From positions 228,858,578 through 228,922,577 of the forward strand of contig CP136062.1 in the NCBI GenBank assembly GCA_032622095.1: 64,000 nt of DNA, written 5' to 3'. Positions 31,750 to 44,289 of the stretch are shown here, piece after piece. The DNA comes from Siphonodentalium dalli. Lineage: Eukaryota; Mollusca; Scaphopoda; Gadilida; Siphonodentaliidae. The notes under the pieces are model-generated. The model was not told the origin of the DNA and did no database searches. It worked only from the letters and a program-made list of their open reading frames with translations. A program made the translations under genes and the position numbers. Positions within the stretch are counted from its first letter, which is position 1; each line of letters starts with the position of its first letter.

Positions 31750-33520
31750 AATGGTAGTCAGGGCAGGTCAGGGAGTGACTTTGTGGTCACAGATGATGTA
31801 AATAGGTATACATGAAATCTAATCACGAATGGTGGAGTGTCTATATGGTCATGTGTGTGGTATTTATGATGATATGCAGATAAACAAGGAGTACTAATGC
31901 ATGATGTGAATAGGTATACGTGGAGTGGCTGTATAGTCACTGAAGTGATGTATGGGTATAACAGGAGTAGCTACATTCCATCCGTGTGTTGTTTATGTAT
32001 CTTTGGAGTGATCTTATGATCATGTGTGGAATGCACAGGTGTAAATTTGATAGCTTAATTGTCATGGGTGGGTGTGTATACATACATGTATTGGTTGTAT
32101 GAAAATGGATGGACTGTATGGATAGATAAGGAGTGGTTGTATGCTTATGGGTATAATAATTATAGGACAGGTGTACATGGAACGGTTGTATGGTCATGAT
32201 TGTTGAAATGTATATGCATACATGCATATATGGATGGTCATTGGCGAGCGTGTTGGTATATATAAAGTGGCATTGTGATCTTAAGTGTATATGGTATGTG
32301 TGTGCATCTTTACTGTTGGTGTATTGTCATTAGGCGACTAGGGGATATATATGTATACAGGGAGTCGCTGTATGATCATGGATCGGATGTATGAATATAC
32401 CGCGAATGGCTGAATTGTCATGTGTGAGGTGTATATGCAATACTGGAGTATACAAATGACCACGTGTTTATTGGTGTATCTATTCAATGCTGAGGTGTAT
32501 ATGTATACATAGAATACCTCTTATGGCCATGTGTGGGTGTATATGTATATCTTAAGTGGCTATATTCCATGTATGTGGCAAATATGTATGAGGGAGATAC
32601 CATATGGCCAATGGTGAGGTGGTGTAAATTGTACAGGTATGTCTTGAAGGATTGTATGGCAATTAGTGAGGTGTATATGCACAAATGGAGTGACTCTATG
32701 GTCATATGTGGGACGTATATTTATACCTTGAGTGGCTATATGGTCATGTGTATACAGGGAGTGACTGTATGGCCAATGGTGAGGTGATGTGCTGGGTATT
32801 GGCATGTCTTGAAAGCTGCATGGCCACTGGTTATGTGTATATGTATACCGGGAGTGACATTATAGGCATGGGTGGGGTGCATATGTATATCTTTAGTGGA
32901 TATATGACCATTCGTGTGGCCAATATGTGTATATGGAATGGCCAATGGTGATGTGAATTGGTAAACAATGATTGACTATATGACCACGAATGTTGTTATG
33001 AGTATACAGCGAGTGGCTGAATTGTCATGAGTGAGGTGTATATGCAAGCATGGGTGTATGAATGGTCGTGTGAGCGGGGTATTGGTATATATAGAACGTC
33101 TGCATGGCCATTGGTGAAGCGTATATGTGTACTTGGAGTGATTCTATTGTTATGGGTGTGGTGTATATATAAAGCTTGAGTGACTACATGGCCATGGGTG
33201 TGGCAAATATATACACATGGAGTCATTATATGGCCAATGGTGAGGCGAATACATGTATGTATACATGAAGTGAATGTATGATTATGAACGGGGTGTAGAG
33301 CTATATATAGAGTGATTATACGGTCGTGGGCGAAGCGTAGAAGTATATCTGCATGGTGACTTGTGACTATATACATTTTAGTCAAGTGTGTGGTGTACGG
33401 TTATACCTAAATATAGATGTACGGTCATGGATAAAGTGCGTGTGTGAAAACGAGTGGCTACATGGTCATTTATGTTGTGTTTATGTATATATGGAGCGAG
33501 TTCATGATCATGGGGTGTTT
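31750..33520. repeat. Degenerate ~43-bp minisatellite, block 3
   Basis: About 40 imperfect units of the TATATGTATAC...GGAGTGACT-TATGGCCATG-GTG-GGTG motif, the largest block of this family. The many short open frames on both strands are side effects of the repeat. Confidence 0.65.
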
Positions 33521-33689
33521 GTACATGTGTAAATTTGGGTGGGTATCAGTTTACACTTTAAATCAGGGACATATTAATCGATATAGAGGTAATGTTAGAG
33601 AGTTATACATCCTGATGGTGGTTTATATGCACAATTGGGGAAACTTTTTTCCTGACATTAGTCATTTCGATGCCAATTAGCCACAATTG

Positions 33690-34640
33690 TATTGTCGTAG
33701 CCTCATAATAATGCCCCTTTCAGTTCAGTTTCAAAGTGCTGTCCTTTTCCGTACAAAAAACATGATCAGAATCCCAAAAGAAGTTTTTGGCAAAATTCCA
33801 TACTACATCGTTTTGTGAAAAATATTTGTTTACCAAATTTGGTTGCCATTTTGCAAGCCATCTTGAGTAATTTTGTCCAACAACAGATAAGTGTGACCCA
33901 TTTAAGACAGATCATGGCAATAAACCCCTTCGATACCATTTTACTTGAAAAAATTGTCTTAACCTGAAAGGTAATTTTTTTTCCGATTTTGATGTCAAGT
34001 TTGTGATAGAAAAATCCAATATTTCTGGTAATTTCAGTGTTTAAAAATATTAACAATTAACCAAGGTGTAATTCAGAAATGGTAGTATTCAATATCTATA
34101 AGACATAGTAGTAATTTGTCATCAACAAAAACTGGTATGTGGTTGCATGACTCGCTGGGGCAATATTTACTTTTTTCCATATTATGGCTGCCATTTTGAG
34201 CCAAATTGACAATTTGGGTACAATTGAGTTTGAGTATTCATAAGAAATGGAATTTGAAACTTAGATTGCTCAGTTCTTCCCATTTCTTGACGGAAAATGA
34301 CTAGAATCCCAATGGGATTGTTTGTACATTTTTATACCACTTTCTTTAAAATCGAATTTTTAAGGGATCGGTTTTGGCAGGGAGCCAATGAATGGCATAT
34401 TTCATTGTTCCAATGTTCAGTTAACATGACCAATACAAAATAAAGTTGCAATTCGCAAACAGTTCCAAAAAGCAGGTACTGATTTGAAAGATATTAGTGA
34501 AAAAACGTATTTTTTTTAATATTTTGGCGTCCATTATGGCGGCCATTTTGGATTATCATGGACAAATTGAATGTGAATATAAAGGCGGACATTCATGGCG
34601 ACGCTTCAACAATCTCCAATGTATATATATCATTTAATAT
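33690..34640. repeat. Degenerate tandem repeat with GGC/TGCCATTTTG motif
   Basis: Three diverged units are recognisable by TTGCCATTTTGCAAGCC (33,840), GCTGCCATTTTGAGCC (34,187) and GCGGCCATTTTGGATT (34,538), with period near 350 bp. Each is preceded by a T-rich stretch and a CAGAATCCCAA / CTAGAATCCCAAT-like segment in at least two units. Confidence 0.5.
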
Positions 34641-34809
34641 AACCAGTATATTCGATACAAAATAGATGCCCCTAAATCTCAAATTTTTGAAATGTCAAGG
34701 TCAATTTGAAGGTCAAGGGATCACCAGAAACCCGGAACCAGCTAACTGGTTGATAAGGACCACATACCCAACCATCCATGAAAGTTTCATGCTTCTATCC
34801 AACAGTGAT

Positions 34810-34894
34810 ATAAATTATACGACATTTCTGAAGCAAACTTTACTAGTACAGTTTGCTTCAGAAATGTCGTATAATTTATACGACATTTCTGAAG
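34810..34894. repeat. Perfect 30-bp hairpin plus a third half-copy
   Basis: Arms at 34,810-34,839 and 34,850-34,879 are exact inverted copies around a 10-nt loop. A further copy of ATACGACATTTCTGAAG follows to 34,894. Confidence 0.85.
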
Positions 34895-35284
34895 TATGAT
34901 ATTCGTCCAATCAGATTTATGAATATTGTCCACTTTGCTTAAAAGTGTGTATCCGATAGGTTGATCACTGTGGATAAGATTCTATACAATGTAACCGAAG
35001 ATACAGATTCTGATTCTGCAATAAAAAAAAGTTCCCGCCAAATTAGGAAAAAGTCGTTTTTACGACAATTTCGAATTTCACCGACGATATGCGATATTTA
35101 TGATTGGTATAAGAACACCATTTGTCTATTATGTAATATTCTTTCTGTTTATGACCGTTTTAGCGGATGTGACTATTTTAACAGCTATAATCACTTTGAA
35201 GGCCGCCCGTATCTTTAACCCTTCAAAAATTGTCAAAAATAAAACACGATAATATGAATCCGTGACTTTATCTACATATACTTA

Positions 35285-35440
35285 CATGTATATGTAATAG
35301 CAATTTGTAAGTCAGTCGATAGTTAAACCCCAGTTCTGAATATCAACAGTAATATACATGTGCAGTGTATTATTACTGTCGATATTCAGAACTTGGCTTT
35401 ATTTATCGACTCACTATTACATATAGATATTTGTAATTTG
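35285..35440. repeat. Imperfect ~70-bp-arm hairpin
   Basis: AGTTCTGAATATCAACAGTAATA and its inverted counterpart TATTACTGTCGATATTCAGAAC flank a short loop near 35,365. The pairing extends outward through CGATAGTTAAACC / GGCTTTATTTATCG and GTAATAG / CTATTAC with mismatches. Confidence 0.65.
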
Positions 35441-36456
35441 TTGATCCGCTGATATTTCTCTCAGTGGACATATGGTACTTCACTTTCACACACGGCATTT
35501 CATTCAGTTGACATTTTCCATTGTTATCCTCCTCCCTATGTTCCACCCTTCTGATTGGCCCATGTGCTGTCACGTGCCGGGCGACAAATCACACTGTCGC
35601 CCGCTTACCCGGGAGACATTGTTTTTGTCGCCCGCCTGATGTTATATTGCAAGAATATCTCCAGACACACACTGCAGTTACTCATCTATTTCGCATCACT
35701 ACAACGTACTATAAAATCATAGATCTTATATACCCCACGGATTCGCAAAACACACCAGTTGTGGTGTTTGCTAATTTGCATATATTTAGTGAACACTAAT
35801 ATTCTTAAGTTTTAAGTTGATACTTTTATCAGACAAGCGTTATTATTTACTTTTTACATCGCAAAATATCGGTGATTCAATTTGTTCATGTCGACATTAT
35901 GATGCAAGATTGAAAGAGAGGATCCCTGTAGGTTGGTTGGTTATAAATGTTCGCTGGTAGACAACGTAATGCATACGTTTGTCGCGAATGAATGGTACTG
36001 TACGCTTATCTTCCGCGATGTCTGCAATGTGATCATAGTAGTATTTTATGCGAGGATCGCCATGAGCACTGACACATATGAATGTACATTTATGAAATTG
36101 ACAACTTCCCAATAGATTTCGGGGAAGACCGTTATGAAATGAACATCGCGAGTAAATTGCGCGCACAAGACGACATTGAATATGCCTTGCATAAGACGAG
36201 AACATACCTATATGGCTTAATGGTTTACATTGCATGGACCGATATTGACGATTTGACCACCAAAATGATCGTAAATAAACGCGGATTATCAAACGCTTAA
36301 AAGCTTGACTATCGTTTATGGAACAGAAATCCTATGGGCCGATAAGTAGTTACTGAAAATATACATAATCGGGAAAGAAAGCACTCATGACTCAGTGCAA
36401 CATCGTGCGTGTGGATGGCAAGGATATTTTCTGTGGTATAATCGGATAACAAAACA
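35441..36456. other. Non-coding DNA with fragments of the 36.5-kb hairpin family
   Basis: GTCGCCCGC...CGGGAGACATTG at 35,593-35,634 matches the hairpin arm sequence at 36,470-36,500, suggesting a degraded related element. Opposed open frames at 35,897-36,300 overlap each other and have no recognised domain. Confidence 0.4.
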
Positions 36457-36601
36457 GTTGTTGCCCTTCTTCTCGGGAGACATTGAGATTTGTCACCCGC
36501 TCGAGAACGGAATGTCTCCCTCGGAGCTTCGCTCCTCGGGAGACATTCCGTTCTCGAGCGGGTGACAAATCTCAATGTCTCCCTCGACAACGGGCGACAA
36601 C
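36457..36601. repeat. Long fold-back hairpin with tandem G-A mismatches
   Basis: About 71-bp arms around a TTC loop (36,528-36,530). Two 2x2 mismatches interrupt them: TC at 36,521-36,522 against 36,536-36,537, and TC at 36,473-36,474 against 36,584-36,585, which read as GA/AG on the complementary strand. The rest of the inner arm (CGGGAGACATTGAGATTTGT) pairs perfectly. Confidence 0.85.
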
Positions 36602-36607
36602 TGTATA

Positions 36608-36770
36608 TTGTTACACCACTCATTGCATTGATCCATTGTTACACCACTCATTGCATTGATCCATTGTTACACCACTCCCCCCACCCCCCCCCCCCCACCA
36701 CTCATTGCATTGATCCATTGTTACACCACTCCCCCCACCCCCCCACCACTCATTGCATTGATCGTCTTCA
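36608..36770. repeat. Short tandem repeat (ATTGTTACACCACTCATTGC...)
   Basis: Unit ATTGTTACACCACTC-ATTGCATTGATCC recurs four to five times, two of them expanded by C-rich inserts (CCCCCCACCCCCCCC). Confidence 0.75.
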
Positions 36771-36779
36771 TCCTTAACA

Positions 36780-37414
36780 CTGAAAGTGACAGTTCTTTTC
36801 AACTCAATCCATATTTCATTAAAGTGACACTTCACATTCATGACACTTCATTTCATCCAGGCGACAATTTCAGTTTCTACATCGCTCATTGCATTCGTTG
36901 TTTCAGCAAAGATAATCTATATCCGACTCAACTATTAAAGTGAAATTCCATTTCATCCAATCAACATTTCAATCAAGTGACATTTTGCATGAACTGTTAC
37001 ATTCAAGAACCAGCCCAATTAATGCAAATGTTGGTATGTATGTCAGTCACTCAAGAAAGGGCAGTCAATTGTAAGTAGACAACAGTATTGGAGATAGCTG
37101 CTCAGCTGGGGATTTGGCTATGTACATATGACATAACACTCACATCAGCCCAAGGTTTATATTAGTTTTGGCAAAATGGATGCTTAGAATTTTCTTCCGA
37201 TGAGAACAGACAGTGTGCTTCAAGTTCGCTTTTTCCGATATTCATGATTATCAAGATGCATAGGTGTGTAAAAGTCGTTATATATAACGAAAAGTAGAAT
37301 CAGACTTGAACAAAATACCAAGAGTGATTTTTGGCCATTTCCGGTAACCAACAAAGATCGATGCTGATTCAAACTGTGTAACAGACGCCATTATAACGTC
37401 AATATCGAATGGAC
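36780..37414. other. Non-coding DNA, nothing recognised
   Basis: Repeated TTTCATCCA and GTGACA(C/T)TT words suggest decay of a low-order repeat; no gene is visible. Confidence 0.35.
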
Positions 37415-37416
37415 TA

Positions 37417-38147
37417 CCTTACTCGTATTTAAATTCGCGCAGTGCTATCGGTGCGCGAAGTTAAAACTGAGCGAAAATGGAGCGACTCTGAATTTAAAAT
37501 ATACCACAGGGAAAACAAGAGAGTTATGTTGATATGTTACATACAATACAACACGTTGGTCGCTGAATACAGAATTACGCATAATCATTAATTATCAAAA
37601 CAATCAAAAACATTATTCAATGCCAAGCTAATTAAAAATCATGTTAAAATCGAGGATGTTGAAATGCTTGTAAGAAATTCTACTAAAATGCATGTGCATG
37701 AAAGCACACCCTCCCCATTCACCACCATGGAGTGACACCGTGGCCATACAGTCTGAGTTAGCTATGTCATCACAGATCGAAACCAAGTGCTGATATTTCT
37801 GAAGACAGTGGCCATTGAGGTTACTGTTATCTGTTTTCGAGTTAATTGCATTGATGTCCAATTCGTAACTATTTCAATATCAGAATCATTATTTGGAGCA
37901 TAGAAAGTTAGAAACGTCCATCATCCCAACATATTGATGATATATTTGTGTTTTACACGATGTAAATCCACTGTGATCGTGTGTAACTTCAGAAACGACT
38001 GAGAACTGAAACTGTCACCAGATCCAATACTTTTATGAAAACAGTTTTGTCAGTTTTGAATTCGCGCAGATGGTTGCGCGAATTGAAAATGAGCGAATTC
38101 AAAACTGAGCGAAAAACATTACTGCGCGAATTTAAATACGAGTAAGG
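37417..38147. mobile_element. 731-bp MITE with 27-bp perfect TIRs and TA duplication
   Basis: Terminal inverted repeats begin CCTTACTCGTATTTAAATTC and are identical over 27 bp at both ends, flanked by TA at 37,415-37,416 and 38,148-38,149. Further GCGCGAA/TTCGCGC and ACTGAGCGAAAA inverted motifs occur inside. No transposase frame is present. A TA duplication is typical of Tc1/mariner-type elements. Confidence 0.8.
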
Positions 38148-38198
38148 TATCTAATATCGAAGCAATGCTAATACTCCCACTTGATGAAATAAGCGAAC

Positions 38199-38475
38199 CG
38201 GAGGTGTGCATGTGGTAATTAATGAATTAACTCCCTCCGGAGGTGTGCATGTGGTAATTAATGAATTATCTCCCTCTTTTGTCGAAGAGTAACACCATCA
38301 GACATCAAAAGCTCACTGTAAAATTTAATAACGTTATAACTACGGTAATGCACCGTCAACTTTGTTGCCAGTACAATCCCTGTCGAAATAACAGTATACC
38401 GTTGATACATTGTACTGTTGAAGTAAACGGTAGGATACTGTTGAAATAACAGTATACCGTTGATACATTGTACCA
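38199..38475. repeat. Two small direct duplications
   Basis: GGAGGTGTGCATGTGGTAAT with its following sequence is repeated after 39 bp near 38,200-38,276. GAAATAACAGTATACCGTTG with its following sequence occurs twice between about 38,380 and 38,475, separated by an inverted fragment. Confidence 0.7.
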
Positions 38476-40719
38476 ATTTTACTAGGTGACCTATTTTCGT
38501 GGTCGCTATTAAAACATCGCAAGTGGTTAAATAGGGCTTGTTTACACTTTCTTTAGCCCGTTCGGTAGACCGTTAGTGCTATTTAAACGGCTTGGAACCT
38601 GTCCCAAGCTGTTGAAACATATTAAAAAGTAGGCCTACTAAATTATAAAACAAATCTCCCGCGAATGACGGAGACAGACACTGAGACATCAATTAATGGC
38701 GAATTTACCCGAGATGCATTGCGAATCTCACAAGGGAGGTGATCCTATCCATACCTCGTGTTTGTGCAACGGTACTTGGCCGTCAAAACTAGCAACGGTA
38801 TAATACCGTAGGCAAACCAACGGTATCATATTGTTAAACCAACAGTGACAAAATACAGTGTATGGCAGAAATAAATATAATGATATCGGTTCCCGGTATA
38901 CCTCGAGAGTCCTGAGCCCAGGAGAAATTAGATATGTCGACAACTTTGCGATCGGATGCAAAGGTTTATCAAATAGTGGTCATTTTAATTCCACTTCTTA
39001 TTTGGCCGTCAATAAAGAACACGCCGATTATGGAGTCCGTAACGTGACAATAATGGCACACATTGAACTCGTTCGGTGACGGTTGTGTATATATATACCG
39101 CGAAGCACGTGCAATGAGTGATATTTCGTGTCATTCTCTTGGAAAACATTTGTTGATTCCCATTTACATGTACATTGTCGTTAAAATGTGGAGGAGGTTT
39201 TAGATTCTCAAGCGGATTCAGTAAAACGTTAGTAGATCGTACAGGCTAGCATGGCATTTATGTCCTTTCTCTGCATGTGACATGAATAGATGTAAACCCT
39301 ACTTTTACTTACGTGGAACTACTTGTATAATTCTCTAAATCTACATGTTGACAGTGTGAATATCAGACAGTTGAAGTCAATTGTATCGCGGTGTTATAAC
39401 AGCTTCATGTACATAACGAAAAACACTTCACATAAAATATAATCGCGGCGCAATTGATATTCATAACACATCATCGATCGGAACTACTATTTCGACTTTT
39501 TAGCTTGAATTTTTGTATCTTAACATTCGACTTTAAATAACATTAAATAAAGATCCGAGTGTGGCATTGTTTAATCCAGCGTAAACACTTAATTTTGTTA
39601 CTTTGTTACCTCGAGGTATTTGTTGAAATATCGTTCGTCAACCGGGCATGTCCCCCATGCACATTTTAACACCAATGTAGCTATATAACAGATATTTTAT
39701 TCCCGTGTTTGTAAACCCCCCATACTCCTTTTTATGGAAGTGAACAATTTCCAATAACTGCTTATACTTGATGAGAACGCACTTCCCAAAATTTCCCTTC
39801 TAAAAATATAATTAAAGTAATCTGTTTTACATTTGTATTATTATATAATAATTTATGCTTGGAGTGGTGTTCAGATAGCATATATTCCTGCAGGCGATGT
39901 ACTAGCATAACAATTAAGTTTAAACTGTTCACCTCCTGACATTGCTTAAACGTATATTGAAAGGATTCCAGACACATGGAATAAGCCACCAAGCATGAAT
40001 GGACGGCAAACTTCAATGTGTCCAAATTGGTATCTCATTTATTATAACACAGGATTTATCTTTTAAAAGATAACATTTACATGTTATTTAATACATTTTG
40101 TTACCAGCGATTCCATGGAACTGAGTATACTCGAGGGACAAATATGAAATAGTCAGAGGGAGTGAAATAGTAAACTTACCTTAAGGTAATTGTTTGATTT
40201 ATCTGAGGAAATGCACGACCCGGATAGTTTGAGAGAATGTGTGGCCAATACGCGCCTCGGGTTGTGTGTGGTTGTTGTATAATTTCTTATGTATATTTGC
40301 GCAGTCATCCGATTCACGTAACGCAGACGTATCGTTTTTATAATTTGGGTAATTTGATATTTAACACTTTTAGACATTCAATTTGGTCCGGTATGCATGT
40401 GATCCAGCATCGCAAACAAACAACCATAGTGACCTCCTTGGGCCTATACTACATAACACAATTACTGTAATAGCTGGCTTATTTGAGCCGCGCAGAAGTT
40501 GTCGAGTACTATAGACCACTGCGATTTAATAGTGACGGCGATTTCTTGTAAATCACAAGTAAAAGCGAGTACTATCGACCACAGATCATCATGCTCCAAC
40601 AATTAAAACATTAGTTATTGGGTAAAGCAGATTACTCAGTTTTCAATTCTGTAATCTCATTTAACCTGAACAAACATGGTATTTTGGCTCCATGTGGGGA
40701 TTGACTATTTCGAGTAACA
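38476..40719. other. Non-coding DNA, nothing recognised
   Basis: No coherent gene, element end or tandem repeat was identified in this 2.2-kb interval. Confidence 0.35.
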
Positions 40720-41812
40720 GGAACGGAACGAGGAACGGGAACGAGTTCCGAGTAACAGAATGACTATTTCGAGTAACATGAACGAGGAACAGAGATATAA
40801 GCTCACATTTCTCGCGTTTTGCTCTATGTAACGATACATATTATACATCATTCGAAAGGTTAGCATAGCCCCTTCATTAATAGTGCAACATTTAGACACT
40901 AATATTGCGAACAAAGCGTACACTTGGCCAGGAACGGCGAGCGTTGAATAAAAAATTAGCTAAAAACGAAAAAATCCGAGTACCGGGAATCAGGAACAGA
41001 GATATAAGCTCACATTCCTCGCGTTTTGCGCTATGTAACGATACATATTATACATCATTCGAAAGGTTAGCATATCCCCTTCATTAATATTGCAACATTT
41101 AGACACTAATATTGCGAACAAAGCGTACATTTGGCCAGGAACGGCGAGTGTTGAATAAGAAATTAGCTAAAAACTGGAAAAAATCCGACTAACAGGAATC
41201 AGGAACAGAGATATAAGCTCACATTTCTCGCGTTTTACGCTATGTAAAAATACATATTATACATCATTCGAAAGGTTAGCATCTTCCCTTCATTAATATT
41301 GCACCATTTAAACACCAATGTTGCGAACAAAGCGTACAATTGGCCAGGAACGGCGAGCTTTGAATAAGAAATTAGCTAAAAACTGGAAAAAATCCGACTA
41401 ACAGGAATCAAGAACAGAGATATAAGCTCACGTTTCTCGCGTTTTACGATATATAAAAATACATATTATACATCATTCGAAAGGTTAGCATATCCCCTTC
41501 ATTAATATTGCAACCTTTAGACGCTAATTTTGCGAACAAAGCGTACATTTGGCCAGGAACGGCGAGCGTTGAATAAGAAATTAGCTAAAAACTGGAAAAA
41601 ATCCGAGTACCGGGAATCAGAAACAGAGATATAAGCTCACATTTCTCGCGTTTTACGCTATGTAACGATACATATTATACATCATTCGAAAGGATAGCAT
41701 ATCCCCTTCATTAATATTGCAACATTTAGACACTAATATTGCGAACAAAGCGTACACTTGGCCAGGAACGGCGAGCGTTGAATAAGAAATTAGCTAAAAA
41801 CTGGAAAAAATC
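40720..41812. repeat. Five-copy 208-bp satellite
   Basis: CAGAGATATAAGCTCAC recurs at 40,790, 40,998, 41,206, 41,415 and 41,623, a period of 208-209 bp. Each unit also has CATCATTCGAAAGG, GCGAACAAAGCGTACA and TTGGCCAGGAACGGCGAG. A partial GAGTAACA(G/T) expansion precedes the first unit. No coding function; the short frames repeat with the unit. Confidence 0.85.
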
Positions 41813-42475
41813 AACAAAACAACATTTAAGTAAATACGTACATATAAGGCGCGTCTACACCGCCATGTTTTTTACAAACTGTTCCGTCGGTGTGGGGGTA
41901 ATGTTCGATATAGGTGACAAGAAATATAGTAATATACAGACATAGACGGCAAATATAGTGAAGTGGCATGGTGTCCAGGTTAAAGTAATTGGAAACCATT
42001 TGTTGTGGACATTTGGTGGAAATAATGGACACTCTTGCTCAATGTGCTACACGTATTCTTATAAATTATAAATCAAAATGGCATCATAGAACGTCACTCT
42101 TATACATTATTCATTATTATACATGAATTATAAGTAGCGGCTCACCTTGTTTGTTTATCCCGATGTATTCGTCCTACCAATAAAGACGTATTTAGTAATA
42201 ACAACTGCGTACTTCAGATGTTATAATTTTTTTTAATCTTTACCCGTATCTGTCTGTATATGTTTTAGTGCAGGTACCTTCATGTTAAAGGCGCACTGGC
42301 CCAGGTGCAACCACGGCCGAGTATACGTATCTAGTAGAGTTCTTTAACGTGCACACGCCGATGTGTACACACATACCATACATGAATGTCCGCGCCTGAT
42401 CGGTCACATGGATTACAATAAAAACAATCATTGCATTTAAACACAATAATATAATTGTTTGCGTCTAAACGCAAT
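41813..42475. other. Non-coding DNA
   Basis: No gene recognised. A GC-rich island near 42,280-42,410 (GGCCCAGGTGCAACCACGGCC) is unlike its neighbours and could be a fragment of a dispersed element. Confidence 0.35.
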
Positions 42476-44289
42476 CATGTATTAGTAAGTAAGTAAATAT
42501 TTTATTATGGCATATCATCATAAAATGTGTTACACATATATAATTAAATAATAAACAATAATATGTCATATGGTGGTGGCATGACCATATGGTCGTCTTC
42601 CTGCCGCCACCATTTGGAAACGGAAAATATGGACAAAAATATGGAAGATATCCAAATGTATACAAAATTGGCATTTATGCAAAATTGACATACTGGGTGT
42701 GGTTCAAACCATATAATATAATGAAATAATAATGACACGAGGCTTTGTGTGTGTCTGCGTTGTTTACAATTTGATTAAAAAATTTTAATCTTTAGCTATA
42801 AAGTTCAAAAATAAATCTGTTCAAACTAGACAATGTTCTAATCAGTTTGCACCAAATAGTTAATATTTGCACTGAATATAGGCACTCAACAACACAGAAG
42901 ATTGAAAAAAAAAAAAATATCTACATGCATATATACACATAAGCGCACACATACATGCATTTACATATATATATATATTCATCAGGCACATCTTCTCATT
43001 TTTTTAAATTCATTTTACTAATGAGAGAAGGTCGTTTTATAGTTATAATTTCTTTCCTTATTGGAAGTTCAATTCCAAAAGTTAGAGTTAATTCAATCTT
43101 TTTAGTACAATCTGGACAAAACTTGTTTTTGCACTTAATATTCGAAGAATAATTGTCAATAATTGATTTGGTAAATTTGTTCTTAAAGCCTGGCTTCGAT
43201 TGGATATTCCGTAGAGTAACGTCAAGAGTGTTCCAAATTTTTGGAAATACATGGAGGGGTAGTTTTTCAGTGAATTTAATGCGAGCCCTTGTTTCCTGTA
43301 TTTTTCCTGAGGACCTAGTACTCATACTCGGATGTTTATATATTCTAAAACTATTAACAAATGATTTGGGAACATTTACATATTTCCAGTCGTGCATAAA
43401 TAGACATATCCGATGCATATACTCATCATGCAGCTTCAAAATGTTATTAGATTTAAATAATGGTTCGGTGTGACTATTGTAGCGTTTTTTATTAATAGCT
43501 CGAATTGCCTTTTTCTGAAGTACAATAACTTGATTTTGAGTACTTGCATTTCCCCATAACTCAATTCCATAAAGAATGTGAGAATGTACTAAGGTAAGAT
43601 ATAGCATTCTAAGACAATCGAAAGAAAGGAATTTTTTTACTCGATTTATAGCATAAAGAGAATTAGAAATTTTCGCACAAACAGCTTTCACATGGTATTC
43701 AAATGTCAGATGTTCATCTATGTGAATACCTAACAATTTGAAAGATTTTTCTTGACAATCGGATCCTATCCTTTCAATCGGCTGTTTATTTATATTCAAC
43801 ATTCTATTTGCAACTAAATACGGGCCATTTATTGGTTGTATCACCATATATTTAGTCTTATTTGTATTTAATGATAGTTTGTTTGCTCTACACCAAGTAC
43901 TCAATTTTTCAAGCTCTTTGTTGAAGTAGTCATACAAATAATCAAGGTTGTGATGTGAAGAATACACAGTTGTGTCATCAGCAAAGGATAAAAGTGATAG
44001 GTTATTAGATCTGTGCATATCATTAACATAAACCAGAAAAAGAATCGGACCTGCAACAGATACCTGGGGGACTCCACATGTAATTGGAAGTTTAGAAGAA
44101 ACCATACCTTCCAGTTCCACACATTGGTATCTATTTGTCAGATAATTTCTAAACCACTCATTGGCTTTGCCTCTTATTCCATAAGAATCAAGTTTATTTA
44201 GCAAAATTTCATGATTTATTGTGTCAAAAGCTTTGGAAAAATCAATAAATACAGTTAGCGTACAATCTTTATCCTTCTGTATTACGTTT
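42476..44289 (-). mobile_element. 5'-truncated LINE with (TTAC)n tail
   Basis: On the minus strand the 3' end reads AATAAAATATTTACTTACTTAC, a simple tandem tail. Candidate 7-bp target duplications AACGCAA flank it at 42,468-42,474 and 44,291-44,297. The body encodes reverse transcriptase. Confidence 0.75.
42996..44288 (-). pseudogene. LINE ORF2 reverse transcriptase fragment
   Basis: The frame is open from 44,288 and includes FIDFSKAFDT (RT motif A with the first catalytic Asp) upstream of the first Met at 44,204. From that Met, GVPQ lies at 44-47, FADD (motif C) at 74-77 and WGN-x-VIVLQKKAIR near 220-240, followed by a C-terminal region with CPDC. The usual PQGS-x-LGP box reads PQVSVAGP, two substitutions at normally conserved sites, so the enzyme is probably inactive. 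It belongs to a different Jockey/CR1-like family from the LINE at 24.5-25.7 kb. Confidence 0.85.

Noticed and set aside
31758-33385. His/Thr/Tyr-rich frames
   Set aside because: By-products of the degenerate ~43-bp minisatellite.
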